Under the pieces are notes generated by a model. The model made no database searches, had not been told where the DNA came from, and saw only the letters and a program-made list of their open reading frames with translations. From contig NZ_CP107913.1 of NCBI RefSeq assembly GCF_036014115.1, positions 8,946,501 through 9,010,500 of the forward strand: 64,000 bases of DNA. The letters are read 5' to 3'. This DNA is from Streptomyces sp. NBC_00448 (GTDB taxonomy: Bacteria; Actinomycetota; Actinomycetes; Streptomycetales; Streptomycetaceae). The translations under genes and the position numbers were made by a program. How positions within the stretch are numbered: the first letter of the stretch is position 1; each line of letters begins with the position of its first letter. This document shows positions 1-9,700 of the stretch, piece after piece.

Positions 1-841
1 GCCAGGCGAGTTGCTCGGCGACACCGAAGCCGCCGTTGTTCTCCAGCACGACGAAGTGGCAGCCGCGGTAGTCGAAGGAGTACCACTCCGGGCCCAGGTA
101 GGAGCGGTAACGGTCGGTGCCCAACGAGCCGCCGCCACCGTGGTCGTGGTTGCCGACGACCGGCCACACCGGCAGCGGCGAGTTCTTCAACGCGGCCAGC
201 AGCCCCTGGAACATCCCGTCCGCGCCGTCGAAGGACAGGTCGCCGGTGTTCAGGATGAACGCGGGAGCGGCCGTCAGCGCGCCGATCTGCTCCAGGTAGC
301 GGCTGATCCGGCCGATCGCGGCACCCTTGTCGTCGCTCGGCGGCTCGGGGATGTCGATGGTGTTCACATGGGTGTCGGAGATCTGGGTGAAGGTGAACGC
401 GCTGCCGCCGGCGGCGTGGTCGCGGTCGAGACCGAAGTCGGCGGTCACCTGGGAACCGGCGCTCAGGGCGCCGACCCGGCGGTAGAAGCGGGGGACGCGG
501 TACTGGTCGAGCGGCGCGGTGCAGCCGTCGGGCACGCAGATGAAGACGATGGTCTGCGCGCGGCGGCCCGGGTCCACGCTCAGGTGGTACGCCCCGTCGC
601 GGTCGGTCAGGACGGTCTGCACCCCGTCGCTGACGGCGACCCCCGCGATGCCGGGGTTGCCGTGGCCCGCCGTCCCGTTCTTCCTGCGGTCCAGGTACAC
701 CACCCCCGAAACCGTCGCGGTGGCGCCGGAGTCGGCGGCCGCCGACCCGCTCAGCGCCGGGGAGATGTCCAAGGTGAGCGCGGCGGCCGCGGCGGCGCCC
801 GCGCCCATCAACGTACGTCGGGTCATGTCGTGGTTGCACAT
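1..841 (-). CDS. Tat-exported calcineurin-like metallophosphoesterase (C-terminus beyond window)
   Basis: About 280 N-terminal residues are present; the gene runs off the left edge. The N-terminus holds a twin-arginine motif (TRRTLMGAGA) followed by an Ala-rich hydrophobic stretch, so Tat export is expected. An N-terminal beta-sandwich-like region (about residues 40-140, VSGVVYLDRRKNG...) precedes the catalytic domain, as in calcineurin-type phosphoesterases with a metallophosphoesterase N-terminal domain. Metal-binding motifs are visible in order: ISDTH, TGDLSFDG and VVGNHDH. It probably hydrolyses phosphoesters outside the cytoplasm; the substrate is unknown. ATG at 841 is chosen because a GAGGGTGGGG stretch lies just upstream; the internal ATG at 826 lacks such a site. 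Confidence 0.85.
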   Translation of the reverse strand, partial: MCNHDMTRRTLMGAGAAAAAALTLDISPALSGSAAADSGATATVSGVVYLDRRKNGTAGHGNPGIAGVAVSDGVQTVLTDRDGAYHLSVDPGRRAQTIVFICVPDGCTAPLDQYRVPRFYRRVGALSAGSQVTADFGLDRDHAAGGSAFTFTQISDTHVNTIDIPEPPSDDKGAAIGRISRYLEQIGALTAAPAFILNTGDLSFDGADGMFQGLLAALKNSPLPVWPVVGNHDHGGGGSLGTDRYRSYLGPEWYSFDYRGCHFVVLENNGGFGVAEQLAW

Positions 842-1039
842 GGTCCCCACCCTCGGCCGCACCGGCGTAGCCCCCGCGAGGAGCGGCGAACCGGCGCGTG
901 AACAGCCTCTGAAATCTGGACTAGACCCGTTATCGCTCCGTTATGGAATGGGCGGACGCCGAGGTGCGGTGGACGGAACAAGTTGGCCCTGGGCGCAAGG
1001 TGTTTGGTCGTGCGGGGGTGCGGTGGGGGCGGCGCGAGG

Positions 1040-2071
1040 TCACACCCAGCCGCGGCGGGCGGCGGCCAGGGCGGCCTGGAAGCGGGTGGTCGCGCCGAGG
1101 GCGGTCATCAGGGCCTGGATGCGCCGCTGCGTGGTGCGCGGGCTCCACCCCTGGGTTCTGGCGATCGCGGCGTCGGTCAGCCCGGAGGTGAGGAGCATGA
1201 GCAGGGTCCTGGTCTCCTCGCTCGGCGCAGCCGACGCCCCGGCGATCCCGGCGATCCCGGCCCCCGGCGCCTCCACGGCTCCCGCGGCCCCCTGCGACAG
1301 CCCCGGCCCGCCCGCGCCGAGCGGCACCGCCCGGTCCCACTCCGCCTCGAACAGCGCCTCCAGCGCCGCCAGGATCGGGGACGGGTGGACCAGGTACGCC
1401 GCGGAGTGCCCGCCGGCCGACAGGCTGAACGGGATGAGCGCCGCCACGTCGTCGCGTATGACGAGCTTCAACGGCAACTCGCCGCGCACCCGCGCCTGTT
1501 CACCGGCCTGCACGCTCGGCAGGATGTCGTCGAGGAGCCGGCCCGGCCACGCCACCGCGTCACGCGAGTAGATCACCCGGTGTGCCATCCCGATGCGCTG
1601 CCGCCGCAGCTGGTGCTGGAGGTTGCTGCCCGGCCGGTCGATGTACGGCGGCAGGTCGAACGCCCGCACCTCGCGCTCCGCCTCGTTGATCAGCCGTCCG
1701 GCGGCCGCGCTGATGTCGTCACGGTGGGTGAGCAACTCCACCGCGATGTCAGGGTCGTTGATGCGCAGCGCCTCGCGGTGCGTCTCCGCGAGGCGCTGCA
1801 CCAGCGTGCGCGCCGCGTCGAGCCGGCGCTGCCGCTCCTGGATCAGCGCGGTGACCGCGACGTCCGGCGGGGCGGCGGTGAAGCGCGGCGGCCTGCCGCC
1901 GGCCCGGGTCGCGAGGCCCTTGGCGACCAGCGCCGCGAGCACCTTCGCGACGGCGGCGGTGCTGCCGCCGGACGCCTCGGCCAGCTCCGAGGCGCTGGAC
2001 CGGGGAAGGCCGACCAGCGCCGTGTAGACGCGCTCTGTTTCCGCACCGAGTCCCAGGACGTCAAGTTTCAT
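1040..2071 (-). CDS. TrmB-like / LuxR-type helix-turn-helix regulator
   Basis: This 343-residue protein has two DNA-binding-like ends. The N-terminus (VYTALVGLPRSSASELAEASG, KVLAALVAKGLATR) reads as a TrmB/MarR-like winged helix. The C-terminus (TSGLTDAAIARTQGWSPRTTQRRI) reads as a LuxR-type HTH. This arrangement is common among streptomycete regulators of the TrmB-LuxR type. The ATG at 2071 has a GGAG site 7 bases upstream; the longer open frame extending to 2347 would run through the divergent promoter region and is not used. It is transcribed away from the large secreted peptidase at 2268, so it may control that gene. The ligand is unknown. Confidence 0.82.
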   Translation of the reverse strand: MKLDVLGLGAETERVYTALVGLPRSSASELAEASGGSTAAVAKVLAALVAKGLATRAGGRPPRFTAAPPDVAVTALIQERQRRLDAARTLVQRLAETHREALRINDPDIAVELLTHRDDISAAAGRLINEAEREVRAFDLPPYIDRPGSNLQHQLRRQRIGMAHRVIYSRDAVAWPGRLLDDILPSVQAGEQARVRGELPLKLVIRDDVAALIPFSLSAGGHSAAYLVHPSPILAALEALFEAEWDRAVPLGAGGPGLSQGAAGAVEAPGAGIAGIAGASAAPSEETRTLLMLLTSGLTDAAIARTQGWSPRTTQRRIQALMTALGATTRFQAALAAARRGWV

Positions 2072-2267
2072 GGTTTCTCCGTACTCGTGTGGCGGCCCGC
2101 AGCCACCTGGCACAACCCGGCCAACGTGAACATCTTGCGCATGATCGACCGCAGTTGGCATCTTCCACCGCACAGGGTGTCGTTCCCGTGTCGACGCAGC
2201 CCCGGAAGCGCCGCCCGTTCCTTCCCTGTGCGCCCGCACTCGCACTCCCTCCGTCGGAAGGTGTTCC

Positions 2268-5200
2268 ATGCACCGCTCCAACCTGCCGGGCAGCGCGCCC
2301 GGCCGCGCACGTGCCGCCGTGGTGGCGGTCGTCGCGGCCGTCGCCACCGCCGTGGCCGCTCCGACAACGGTGTCAGCGGCGACCCCGCACCCTCAGGCGT
2401 TCTCCGCGCCGGCCGCGCCGGACTCATCCGGCTCGACCGCCTCCTCGGGGAACCCCTCCACCGACCCGCCCGCCCCGGCCCTGTCCCCGCTCGGCAAGGC
2501 CGCCGCACCGACCCCGCCCCCGCCCCCGCCCCAGCGCCAAGGCGTCGTGCCGGGGCAGGTGTTGGTGACGCTGGACGCCGCGACCTCGGTGACCGGGAGC
2601 GGCGTGCCCGGCACCCGGATCGCCGCGCGCCGGCCCGACACCAGCAACTCCGCGCTCGACACGCGGCTGAAGTCGGTCGGCGCGCAGTCACTGAGCCCGC
2701 TGCTGCCCGGCGTGTCCGAGTCCGCCGCCAAGACGCTGACCGGTGCCGCCCGCAGCCGGCTGGGCACCGCCGCCCCCGACCTCGGCCGTACCTATGTGCT
2801 GCGCACCTCCGGGAAGGACGCGGCAGCCGTGGCACGGGAGTTGGCGAAGAGCCCCGGCGTGGTCGCGGCGGAACCCGACCGCTACGTCAACACCATGAAC
2901 AGCGGCGCGCAGCAGCTCCCGAAGGGGGTGACCGCGCCCGGCACGGCGGCGCACACCCCCGCCGAGAGCGCCACGCCCGGCAAGCCCGGCAAGCCCGGCA
3001 AGCCCGGCACCTCCGGCACCGCCTCCCTCCCCGCCAACGACACTCTCTCCGACTCCGCGCAGGCGTTCCTCGACGCCGGCGGCGTCGACGCGGTCGGCGC
3101 CTACTCCCTGCTGGGCGGCGAGTTCGGCCGGCAGCCCGGCGCCGGCGAGACCATCACCAACGTGTCGATCGGCGACCTCACCGACCAGTCGATGGCCGAC
3201 GCCGGCGACACGTACGTCCAGGGGAACGGCCCGACCACCGTCCTCCAGCACGGGCAGCGCTATCTCGACCTGCCGTCGATGCCGCTGATCCCGGCGTACG
3301 TCGCCAAGGACTCCGGCGGCCTGGACGGCGCCGCCTCCACCGAGCAGCAGGACCCCTCCCTCGACGAGGTCATGCTCGACTTCGGGGTGATGGCGCCGCT
3401 GCCGCACGACCAGCAGCGCGACGGCGCGACCGGCAGCGGCTACACCGACCTGCTCGGCATCGCACCCGGCGCGAACTACCGGCTGGTGGTGCCCGAGCAG
3501 CCGACCACCGACCGTATCGCCGGGGCGCTGCTGGCCGCGGCCGACCAGTCGCCCAAGCCGGACGTGATCACCGCGAGCCTCGGCTTCGGCACCGACTCCC
3601 AAGGACTGCCCGGCCGTTACCTGGAGGACGACCCGGTGATCCGCTCGGTCGTCGCGTCGATCGTGCAGCGCGACCACATCGTGGTGTCGATCTCCTCCAA
3701 CGACGGCACCCGGCTCTACACCCCGGCCGCGGTCGGCCCGGACGGCGGCAGCACCCCGACCGACACCGCGCCGGGCCACTCGCCGGCGACCACCATCAAC
3801 GACGACGCGCTGTCGACCACGCCCACCCGGGTGCCGGACACCGGCGCCATAGCCGCCGGCGGCAGCACGCTCGACGACACGCTCGCGCAGGGCACCAGCG
3901 GCCCGGCCACCACCGCCGAGACCCGGCTCAGCGGCTTCGGCAGCTTCTCCTCCGGCTTCGGCAGCCGGGTCGACCTGTCGGCGCCCAGCGACAACATCCT
4001 CGCCTTCTCGCACGCCGCGGGCGGCTCCGCGCAGGACGTGAACGTCTCGCTCAACGGCGGCACTTCGGCCTCCGCCCCGGAGATCGCCGCGGCGGCCGCC
4101 GTGGTGCTGCAGGCCGGCCGGCTCGACGGCCGCGAGCTGAGCCCGCAGCAGGTCCGCGACCTGCTGGAGCAGACCGGCCGCGCGGTGCCGACGCCGCCGC
4201 AGATCGACCGCACGCTGCACGTCGGCCCGCAGATCGACGTGACCGCCGCCGCCGAGCGGGCGCTGGGCCGCAAGGCACCGGCCCGCCCGGCACTGGTGCG
4301 GCTGTCGGTCGCGCACCGGGTCACCCAAGGCGGCCTGGGCGGCACCTTCCTGGAGGGCACCGACCAGGACCGGATCGACCTGGGCGACATGGCCTCGGGC
4401 GGCAACGGCGAGGGCCTGGTCGGCCCGATCACCTTCGCCGGCGACGTGACCGGCCTGACCGGCGGCCGGACGTCGTACACCCTCACCGTCGGCCACACCG
4501 TCCTGCGCTCCGACTCGCCTGCGATCCGGCTGACGCCGAGCCGGCTGCTGGCCGCCGCGGGGCTGCCCGTGGTCTCCGGCACGGACCGGCAGGTCACCGT
4601 CACCTACGCGGTGGTCAGCGGCGGCCGCACCGTCGCGAGCCGGCGCCGTACCCTCACCGTCGGCCCGAGCGACGGGCGTTACGCCGAGGCGGCCGCTCCC
4701 ACCGCGCCCGCCGTGGTCGCCGCCGGGCACGCGGTGACCGTCTCCTACGACCTGACCGGGGTGGCGAAGACCTCCAGCCCGCAGCTGGTCGTCTCCACCG
4801 CGGGCCACTGGAACCCGCAGCTCGCCCCGCTGTTCACCGCCGCCTGGCACCAGGAGCTGACCGCGGACAAGGGCACCGTCACCATCCCGGCGTCCGCGTT
4901 CGACGACGGTGGCGGCATCTACGGGATCGGCATCGCGCAGTTCGGCTACGGCGGCAACCCGCAGCTCACCGGGTACGGCGAGTTCGCCCCGATCCGGGTC
5001 GCGGGCGCCACCGCGGCCCAGCGCCCCGACGCCCCGCTGCTGTCCGCGGCCGGCGGCGCGGCCGGCCACACCGCCGAACCCACCCGCGCCGCACCGCGGT
5101 TCGACGTGCGCTACGACGTGCGTACGGTGCCGGGCGCGCACAGCGCGGAACTGGAGTTCTCCGCGCCGGCGCCCACCGCGTTCGGCTCGATGAACACGTT

Positions 5201-6461
5201 CACCAACGCCAACGGCACCGGGCTCGACGACGACGGCGTGGACACCCCCTCGGCCGCGCACCGGGTGCTGCCGGGCGCGTCCGGGACGGTCCGGCTGGAC
5301 GCGTCCGCGCTCGGCCTGGGCAGCTCCGACGGCTACGGCGTGCGGGTCCTCGCGCTGGACCGCGCCGGGCACGCGGTCGGCCAGGCGTCCCCGCTGTCCT
5401 CGCTCGCCTTCGACGACGGGCTCGCCCCCGACGGCTCGTCGGTGAGCGGCTTCGCGGCCGACGGCGACCACTCGGTGGTGGCCCTCACCACCGCGTCCGG
5501 CGGCACCGAGGTGCGGCACTACGCGTCGGCGACCGGCCGCTACGGGGCCGTCATCACCGCCGACACCGCGGCCGGTTCCGCCTACCAGGTGGTGGGCGCC
5601 ACGACCGACCGCGTGCTGCTCGTGCACCGCTCCGCACCGGGCGGCGACCTGCGGGTCGAGACGTGGGACACCGCGTCCGGCGCACTCGTGGGCTCCACCG
5701 TGCTGCCCGCCGCCGAGGACACCTTCGTCACCGGCCGGGTGGACGCCGCGCACGGCCGTGGCGCCCTGCTGCTGCACGGCGCCGACAGCGCCGACCTGGT
5801 GCTGCCGGTTGACCTGTCCACCGGGACGGCGGCGGCGCCCATCCCCGCCGACCTGCCCGGCGTGCTCGTCGGGTCGTACGGGCTGCTGACCGTCGACACC
5901 TCCACCGGGGCGGTGTTCCTGGCCCGCCCGGCCGGGCCGTTCAACTGCCTGGGCGGGGCCACCGTCGCCCGCGTCGACCTGGCCGCCCGCACGGTGACCG
6001 CGGCCGGCAGCACCTCGGCGTGCAGCCACGGCATCGCCTCCGACGGAACCGGCACGCTCTACAACCTGTTCGCCACCGCGATCAGCGTGAACATCGTGCC
6101 CACCGGCGTCATCTCCGGCACCGACGAGACCACCGGAGCCACCGCCGGCGACTCGGTGACGGTGCGACTGGGCAAGCCGGCCGCGCTCGCGGTCGACGGC
6201 ACCCACAAGATCGCCGTCGTCTCCTACTCCTCGCCCGCCGGCACCGCGTACTTCGGGGCGGGCATGTGGGTCCCGGACAACAACGCGAGCGGCCAACTGG
6301 TCGTGGTGGACCTGACCACGGGCACGGTGCTGCGTACGCTCACCGGCTTCACGCTCGGCGGACACGCCTCGCCCGCCGACGCCATCCAGCTCGACCCGTC
6401 GACGCGGACGGGGTGGACCTTCGGGGCGTACGACCAGCAGATCCAGCAGTTCAGCTACTGA
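2268..6461 (+). CDS. Very large secreted subtilase-fold peptidase with C-terminal beta-rich region
   Basis: A 1397-residue protein that starts with a Sec-type signal peptide (basic start, then an Ala/Val-rich core to about residue 37) and a Pro-rich linker. Residues about 90-215 look like an inhibitor-type propeptide (VVPGQVLVTLD...VVAAEPDRY). The peptidase domain spans about residues 250-640, with IAPGANYRLVVP and the nucleophile motif GGTSASAPE (Ser600). The usual Asp (DTG) and His (HGT) motifs of S8 enzymes are not obvious. Instead an E-x-x-x-D pattern, E367-V-M-L-D371, sits just before the core, which recalls S53 sedolisins. The C-terminal half is beta-rich, with a propeller-like stretch from about residue 1045. 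A GGAAGG site precedes the ATG. The gene ends before a strong terminator. Confidence 0.85.
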   Translation: MHRSNLPGSAPGRARAAVVAVVAAVATAVAAPTTVSAATPHPQAFSAPAAPDSSGSTASSGNPSTDPPAPALSPLGKAAAPTPPPPPPQRQGVVPGQVLVTLDAATSVTGSGVPGTRIAARRPDTSNSALDTRLKSVGAQSLSPLLPGVSESAAKTLTGAARSRLGTAAPDLGRTYVLRTSGKDAAAVARELAKSPGVVAAEPDRYVNTMNSGAQQLPKGVTAPGTAAHTPAESATPGKPGKPGKPGTSGTASLPANDTLSDSAQAFLDAGGVDAVGAYSLLGGEFGRQPGAGETITNVSIGDLTDQSMADAGDTYVQGNGPTTVLQHGQRYLDLPSMPLIPAYVAKDSGGLDGAASTEQQDPSLDEVMLDFGVMAPLPHDQQRDGATGSGYTDLLGIAPGANYRLVVPEQPTTDRIAGALLAAADQSPKPDVITASLGFGTDSQGLPGRYLEDDPVIRSVVASIVQRDHIVVSISSNDGTRLYTPAAVGPDGGSTPTDTAPGHSPATTINDDALSTTPTRVPDTGAIAAGGSTLDDTLAQGTSGPATTAETRLSGFGSFSSGFGSRVDLSAPSDNILAFSHAAGGSAQDVNVSLNGGTSASAPEIAAAAAVVLQAGRLDGRELSPQQVRDLLEQTGRAVPTPPQIDRTLHVGPQIDVTAAAERALGRKAPARPALVRLSVAHRVTQGGLGGTFLEGTDQDRIDLGDMASGGNGEGLVGPITFAGDVTGLTGGRTSYTLTVGHTVLRSDSPAIRLTPSRLLAAAGLPVVSGTDRQVTVTYAVVSGGRTVASRRRTLTVGPSDGRYAEAAAPTAPAVVAAGHAVTVSYDLTGVAKTSSPQLVVSTAGHWNPQLAPLFTAAWHQELTADKGTVTIPASAFDDGGGIYGIGIAQFGYGGNPQLTGYGEFAPIRVAGATAAQRPDAPLLSAAGGAAGHTAEPTRAAPRFDVRYDVRTVPGAHSAELEFSAPAPTAFGSMNTFTNANGTGLDDDGVDTPSAAHRVLPGASGTVRLDASALGLGSSDGYGVRVLALDRAGHAVGQASPLSSLAFDDGLAPDGSSVSGFAADGDHSVVALTTASGGTEVRHYASATGRYGAVITADTAAGSAYQVVGATTDRVLLVHRSAPGGDLRVETWDTASGALVGSTVLPAAEDTFVTGRVDAAHGRGALLLHGADSADLVLPVDLSTGTAAAPIPADLPGVLVGSYGLLTVDTSTGAVFLARPAGPFNCLGGATVARVDLAARTVTAAGSTSACSHGIASDGTGTLYNLFATAISVNIVPTGVISGTDETTGATAGDSVTVRLGKPAALAVDGTHKIAVVSYSSPAGTAYFGAGMWVPDNNASGQLVVVDLTTGTVLRTLTGFTLGGHASPADAIQLDPSTRTGWTFGAYDQQIQQFSY

Positions 6462-6553
6462 TCGCGGCTGACGGCGGCCGATCACCGCTGACGGCGGCTG
6501 ATCGAGGCGGAACCGGCCGGCCCGGCCCACCAGGCCGATCCGGCCGGTCACTC

Positions 6554-6591
6554 AGGCCGGTGCCCGGGGCAGACCCCCCGGGCACCGGCCT
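6554..6591 (+). terminator. Strong intrinsic-type terminator after the peptidase gene
   Basis: A perfect 16-bp inverted repeat (arms 6554-6569 and 6576-6591) with a 6-base loop lies 92 bases after the peptidase stop codon and is followed by TTCC. The stem is almost all G/C. It has only a short U run, as is usual in actinomycetes. Confidence 0.8.
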
Positions 6592-6688
6592 TCCGCGTGC
6601 GCCGGAACCGCAAAGCGTGAACAGCCGGCCGCGCCGGCCGCTAGCCTGACGTCGGTGAGTTGACGTCATATCGGGGGAGGGCGGCCGG

Positions 6689-6766
6689 ATGCCGCTGCGC
6701 TACTGCCGGCACGTCGGCGACGCGGGGGCCGCCCCGCTGCCGTCGCCGCTCGGCCTCGGGGGCTGA
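6689..6766 (+). CDS. Possible 25-residue leader peptide ahead of the kinase gene
   Basis: An ATG at 6689 follows a strong GGGGGAGG site by 8 bases and opens a 25-codon frame (MPLRYCRHVGDAG...) ending at TGA 6764-6766. That is 7 bases before the GTG proposed for the kinase. It has a better ribosome site than the kinase itself. It may be a translated leader coupling to the kinase. Alternatively it may be the original kinase N-terminus separated by a frameshift. No homologue is recognised. Confidence 0.4.
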   Translation: MPLRYCRHVGDAGAAPLPSPLGLGG

Positions 6767-6773
6767 GGCCGCC

Positions 6774-9700
6774 GTGGCACGCGGACCCGCCCGTATCTGG
6801 GCGCCGGGCGATACCGTCCTCGGGCTGTACGAGGTCCTCGACGTGGTGCGCGACGGCGGGATGGGCCTGGTGCACCGGGTCCGGCACCGCGACTGGCAGG
6901 TGGACCTCGCCGTGAAGACCCCGCGCCCCGACCGGGTGCGGACGCCGGACGACCGGCGGCGGTTCGAGAACGAGGCGGGCACGTGGGTGGGGCTCGGGCT
7001 CCATCCGCACACCGTCAACTGCGTGTACGTGCGCACCATCGACGGGCTGCCCCGGGTGTTCGCCGAGTGGGTCGACGGCGGCAGCCTGGCGCAGGCCGTA
7101 CGCGGCGGCAGGCTGTACGAGGGCGGGCACCGGGCCGCGCTCGGCCGCGTCCTCGACATCGCCGTGCAGATGGCCTGGGGGCTGGCGCACGCACACGACA
7201 GCGGGCTGGTCCATCAGGACGTCAAACCGGCGAACGTGATGCTCCAGGCGGACGGCACGGCGAAGGTCACCGACTTCGGCCTGGCCGGGGGACCGGCGGC
7301 GAGCCGGCCGGAGGCGGCCGAGCCCCCGGCCGGCGACCCGCTGACCGCGACGTACGCCGGGATGACACCCGCCTACTGCTCCCCGGAGCAGGCGGCGGCC
7401 GGCGCGGGCCGCGGCGCGGTCCGGCTGACCGCGGCGACCGACGTGTGGTCCTGGGCGGTGAGCGTCCTGGAGATGTTCGCCGGACGCCGCCTCACCGCTC
7501 GGGGACAGGTCGCCGGCGAGGCGCTGGCGACGTTCCTACGGGGCGGCGGCGCCGAGGACGCACGCGTGCCGGAGATGCCCGCCGGGGTCGGCGAACTGCT
7601 GCGCCGGTGCTTCGCCGAGGACCCGGCGGCCCGCCCGTCCGGCTTCGACGAGATCGCGGCGACGCTCGGCGAGGTGTACCGCGCGGCCCTCGGCACCGCC
7701 CATCCGCGGCCCGCGCCCAGGGCGGTACGCCTGCTGTCGGACGGCCTGTCCAACCAGGCGCTCTCGCTCCTGGACCTGGGCAGGGCCGAGGAGGCCGAGG
7801 AACTGTGGCGACGGGCCACGGGCGCCGACCCGCACCATCTCCCGACCCTGTACAACTTCGGCCTGCACCGCTGGCGTTCGGGTCACGCCACCGGCGAGCA
7901 GGCGGCCTCCGACCTGGCGGCGGCCCGCGCCGCCGGTGCCCCGGCCGGCCTCGGCGCCCTCCTGCTCGGCTGCCTGGAGCTGGAACGCCACGAGGACGAG
8001 CGGGCCGGGGAGTTGCTGCGCGAGGCGGCCGCCGCGGACCCGGACTCGGCGGACGCCGCGGCGGCGCTGGCCGAGCTGGCGCGCCGGCCGCCGCCGGTCC
8101 GCACCGACCTCGACGGCCACTCCGAGAAGGTGTCGGCGGTCGCGGTCAGCGCGGACGGCGGCCTCGTGCTGTCCGGCGACCGCGCGGGCCGGCTGCTGCT
8201 GTCGGCGCCCGGCGAGCAGCACCGAAGGCGCGCGCGGCGCACCCTGGCCCGGAACGGGCCGGCCGTCGCGCACCTCGCCGTGGACGCGACGGGCACGCGG
8301 GGAGCGGCGGCCCGCGAGGACGGCGCCGTCGAGATCTGGGACCTGGAACGGGGCCGCCGGCGAATCGTGTCGAGGGACGCGCACTCCGCCGTCCGCGCGC
8401 TGGCGATCAGCGGCGACGGCCGTTACGTGGCCGTGGGACACCAGGACGGCACCATCCGGGTCTGGGAACCGGATCGGATGAGCGCCGGAGCCACCGTCGT
8501 GCAGGCGCACGGCGGCGCGGTCACCTCGCTCGCGCTGAACAGTACCGGCAGCCGCGCCGTGTCCGCGTCCTTCGACGACTTCGGCCGGGACGGCACCGTC
8601 CGCTCGTGGAACCTGGTCGGCCCGCGGCTGGTCGGCACCCTGGTCGGTCCGGTCCGGGGAACGCTGCACGGCAGGGACGTGCGGGCCCTCGGGATGGACG
8701 TGGCGGGCATCTCCCCTGACGCCCGCTGTGCCGTGGTCGCCTGGTGGGACGGGCCGCTCACGGTGTGGGACGCCCGACGCGGCGAGGTGGTGAGCGAAGT
8801 GCCGCACCGGTTGCAGCACAACACGTTCATGGTGGTCGCCTCGGCCGGACCCACCCTCCTGACGGCCGGCGACGCCGGGGTGCCGATCCAGGCATGGGCC
8901 CCGACGACCGGCCGCTGCCTGCGCACCCTCGATAGGGAGGTGCCGTCCGACGCTCGCTCGGTGAACTCCGCGGCCCTGGCGGCGAACGGCCGGGTGGTCG
9001 TGCTCGGCGGCCGCTCCACCGTCGTGCTGCGCTCGCTGCCCGCCACCGGCTACCGTGCGCCGTGGTGTTACGCCCGCCCGAGCTCGGCCGGTGAACTCAC
9101 CACCGCGGGAGAGACGTTCCGCGAGCTGATGGCACGTGCCCGCGACCTCGCGGACGCGGCGCGCTACGCGCCCGCCGCCGAGGCCCTGCGCGCCGCACAG
9201 CAGGTGCCCGGCTTCGCCCGCCATCCCGAGCTGCGCCAGGCGTGGGCCAGGGTCGGCGCGCACGGCCGCAGGGCGACGCTGCTCGGTGCCTGGGGGCTGT
9301 ACGCGTACAGCGGGCACCGGCAGTTCACCCAGCCCGCCACCACCGCGCTCGTCCCCGCCGGAAGCCTGCTGGCGACCGGGCGGTGGAGCGGTGAGGTGGA
9401 CATCTGGGATGTCGAGGCCGGGGAGCTGCTGCACACCTTCGACCACGGTGAGGGCGGCCACGCCAAGGACATCCGGTTCGCCCTCGACGGCCGAGTGCTG
9501 GCGGTCCTGACCAACGCGGGCACGATCCGGCTGCTGAGCCTGGAGGACGGTGGCAGGTATCTGCTCACCGACGAGTTCGGCCGGATCGGCACGTTCGCGC
9601 TGAACCCCGCGGGCGACCGGATACTCATCGGCGACGCGACCGGCACGGTGCGCCTGCGCGACCTGCCCGGCTGCACCGTCCTGCGCGAGTTCCGGGCGCA

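Noticed and set aside
983..5812. A 1609-codon open frame on the plus strand overlapping the peptidase gene
   Set aside because: It is Arg/Gly/Pro-rich with no recognisable domain and is a shadow of the peptidase frame and of the regulator on the other strand. Such long shadows are usual at this G+C.
2688..6551. A 1287-codon minus-strand frame over the peptidase gene
   Set aside because: Composition is Val/Gly/Arg-rich without motifs. The plus-strand frame has a signal peptide, catalytic motif and terminator.
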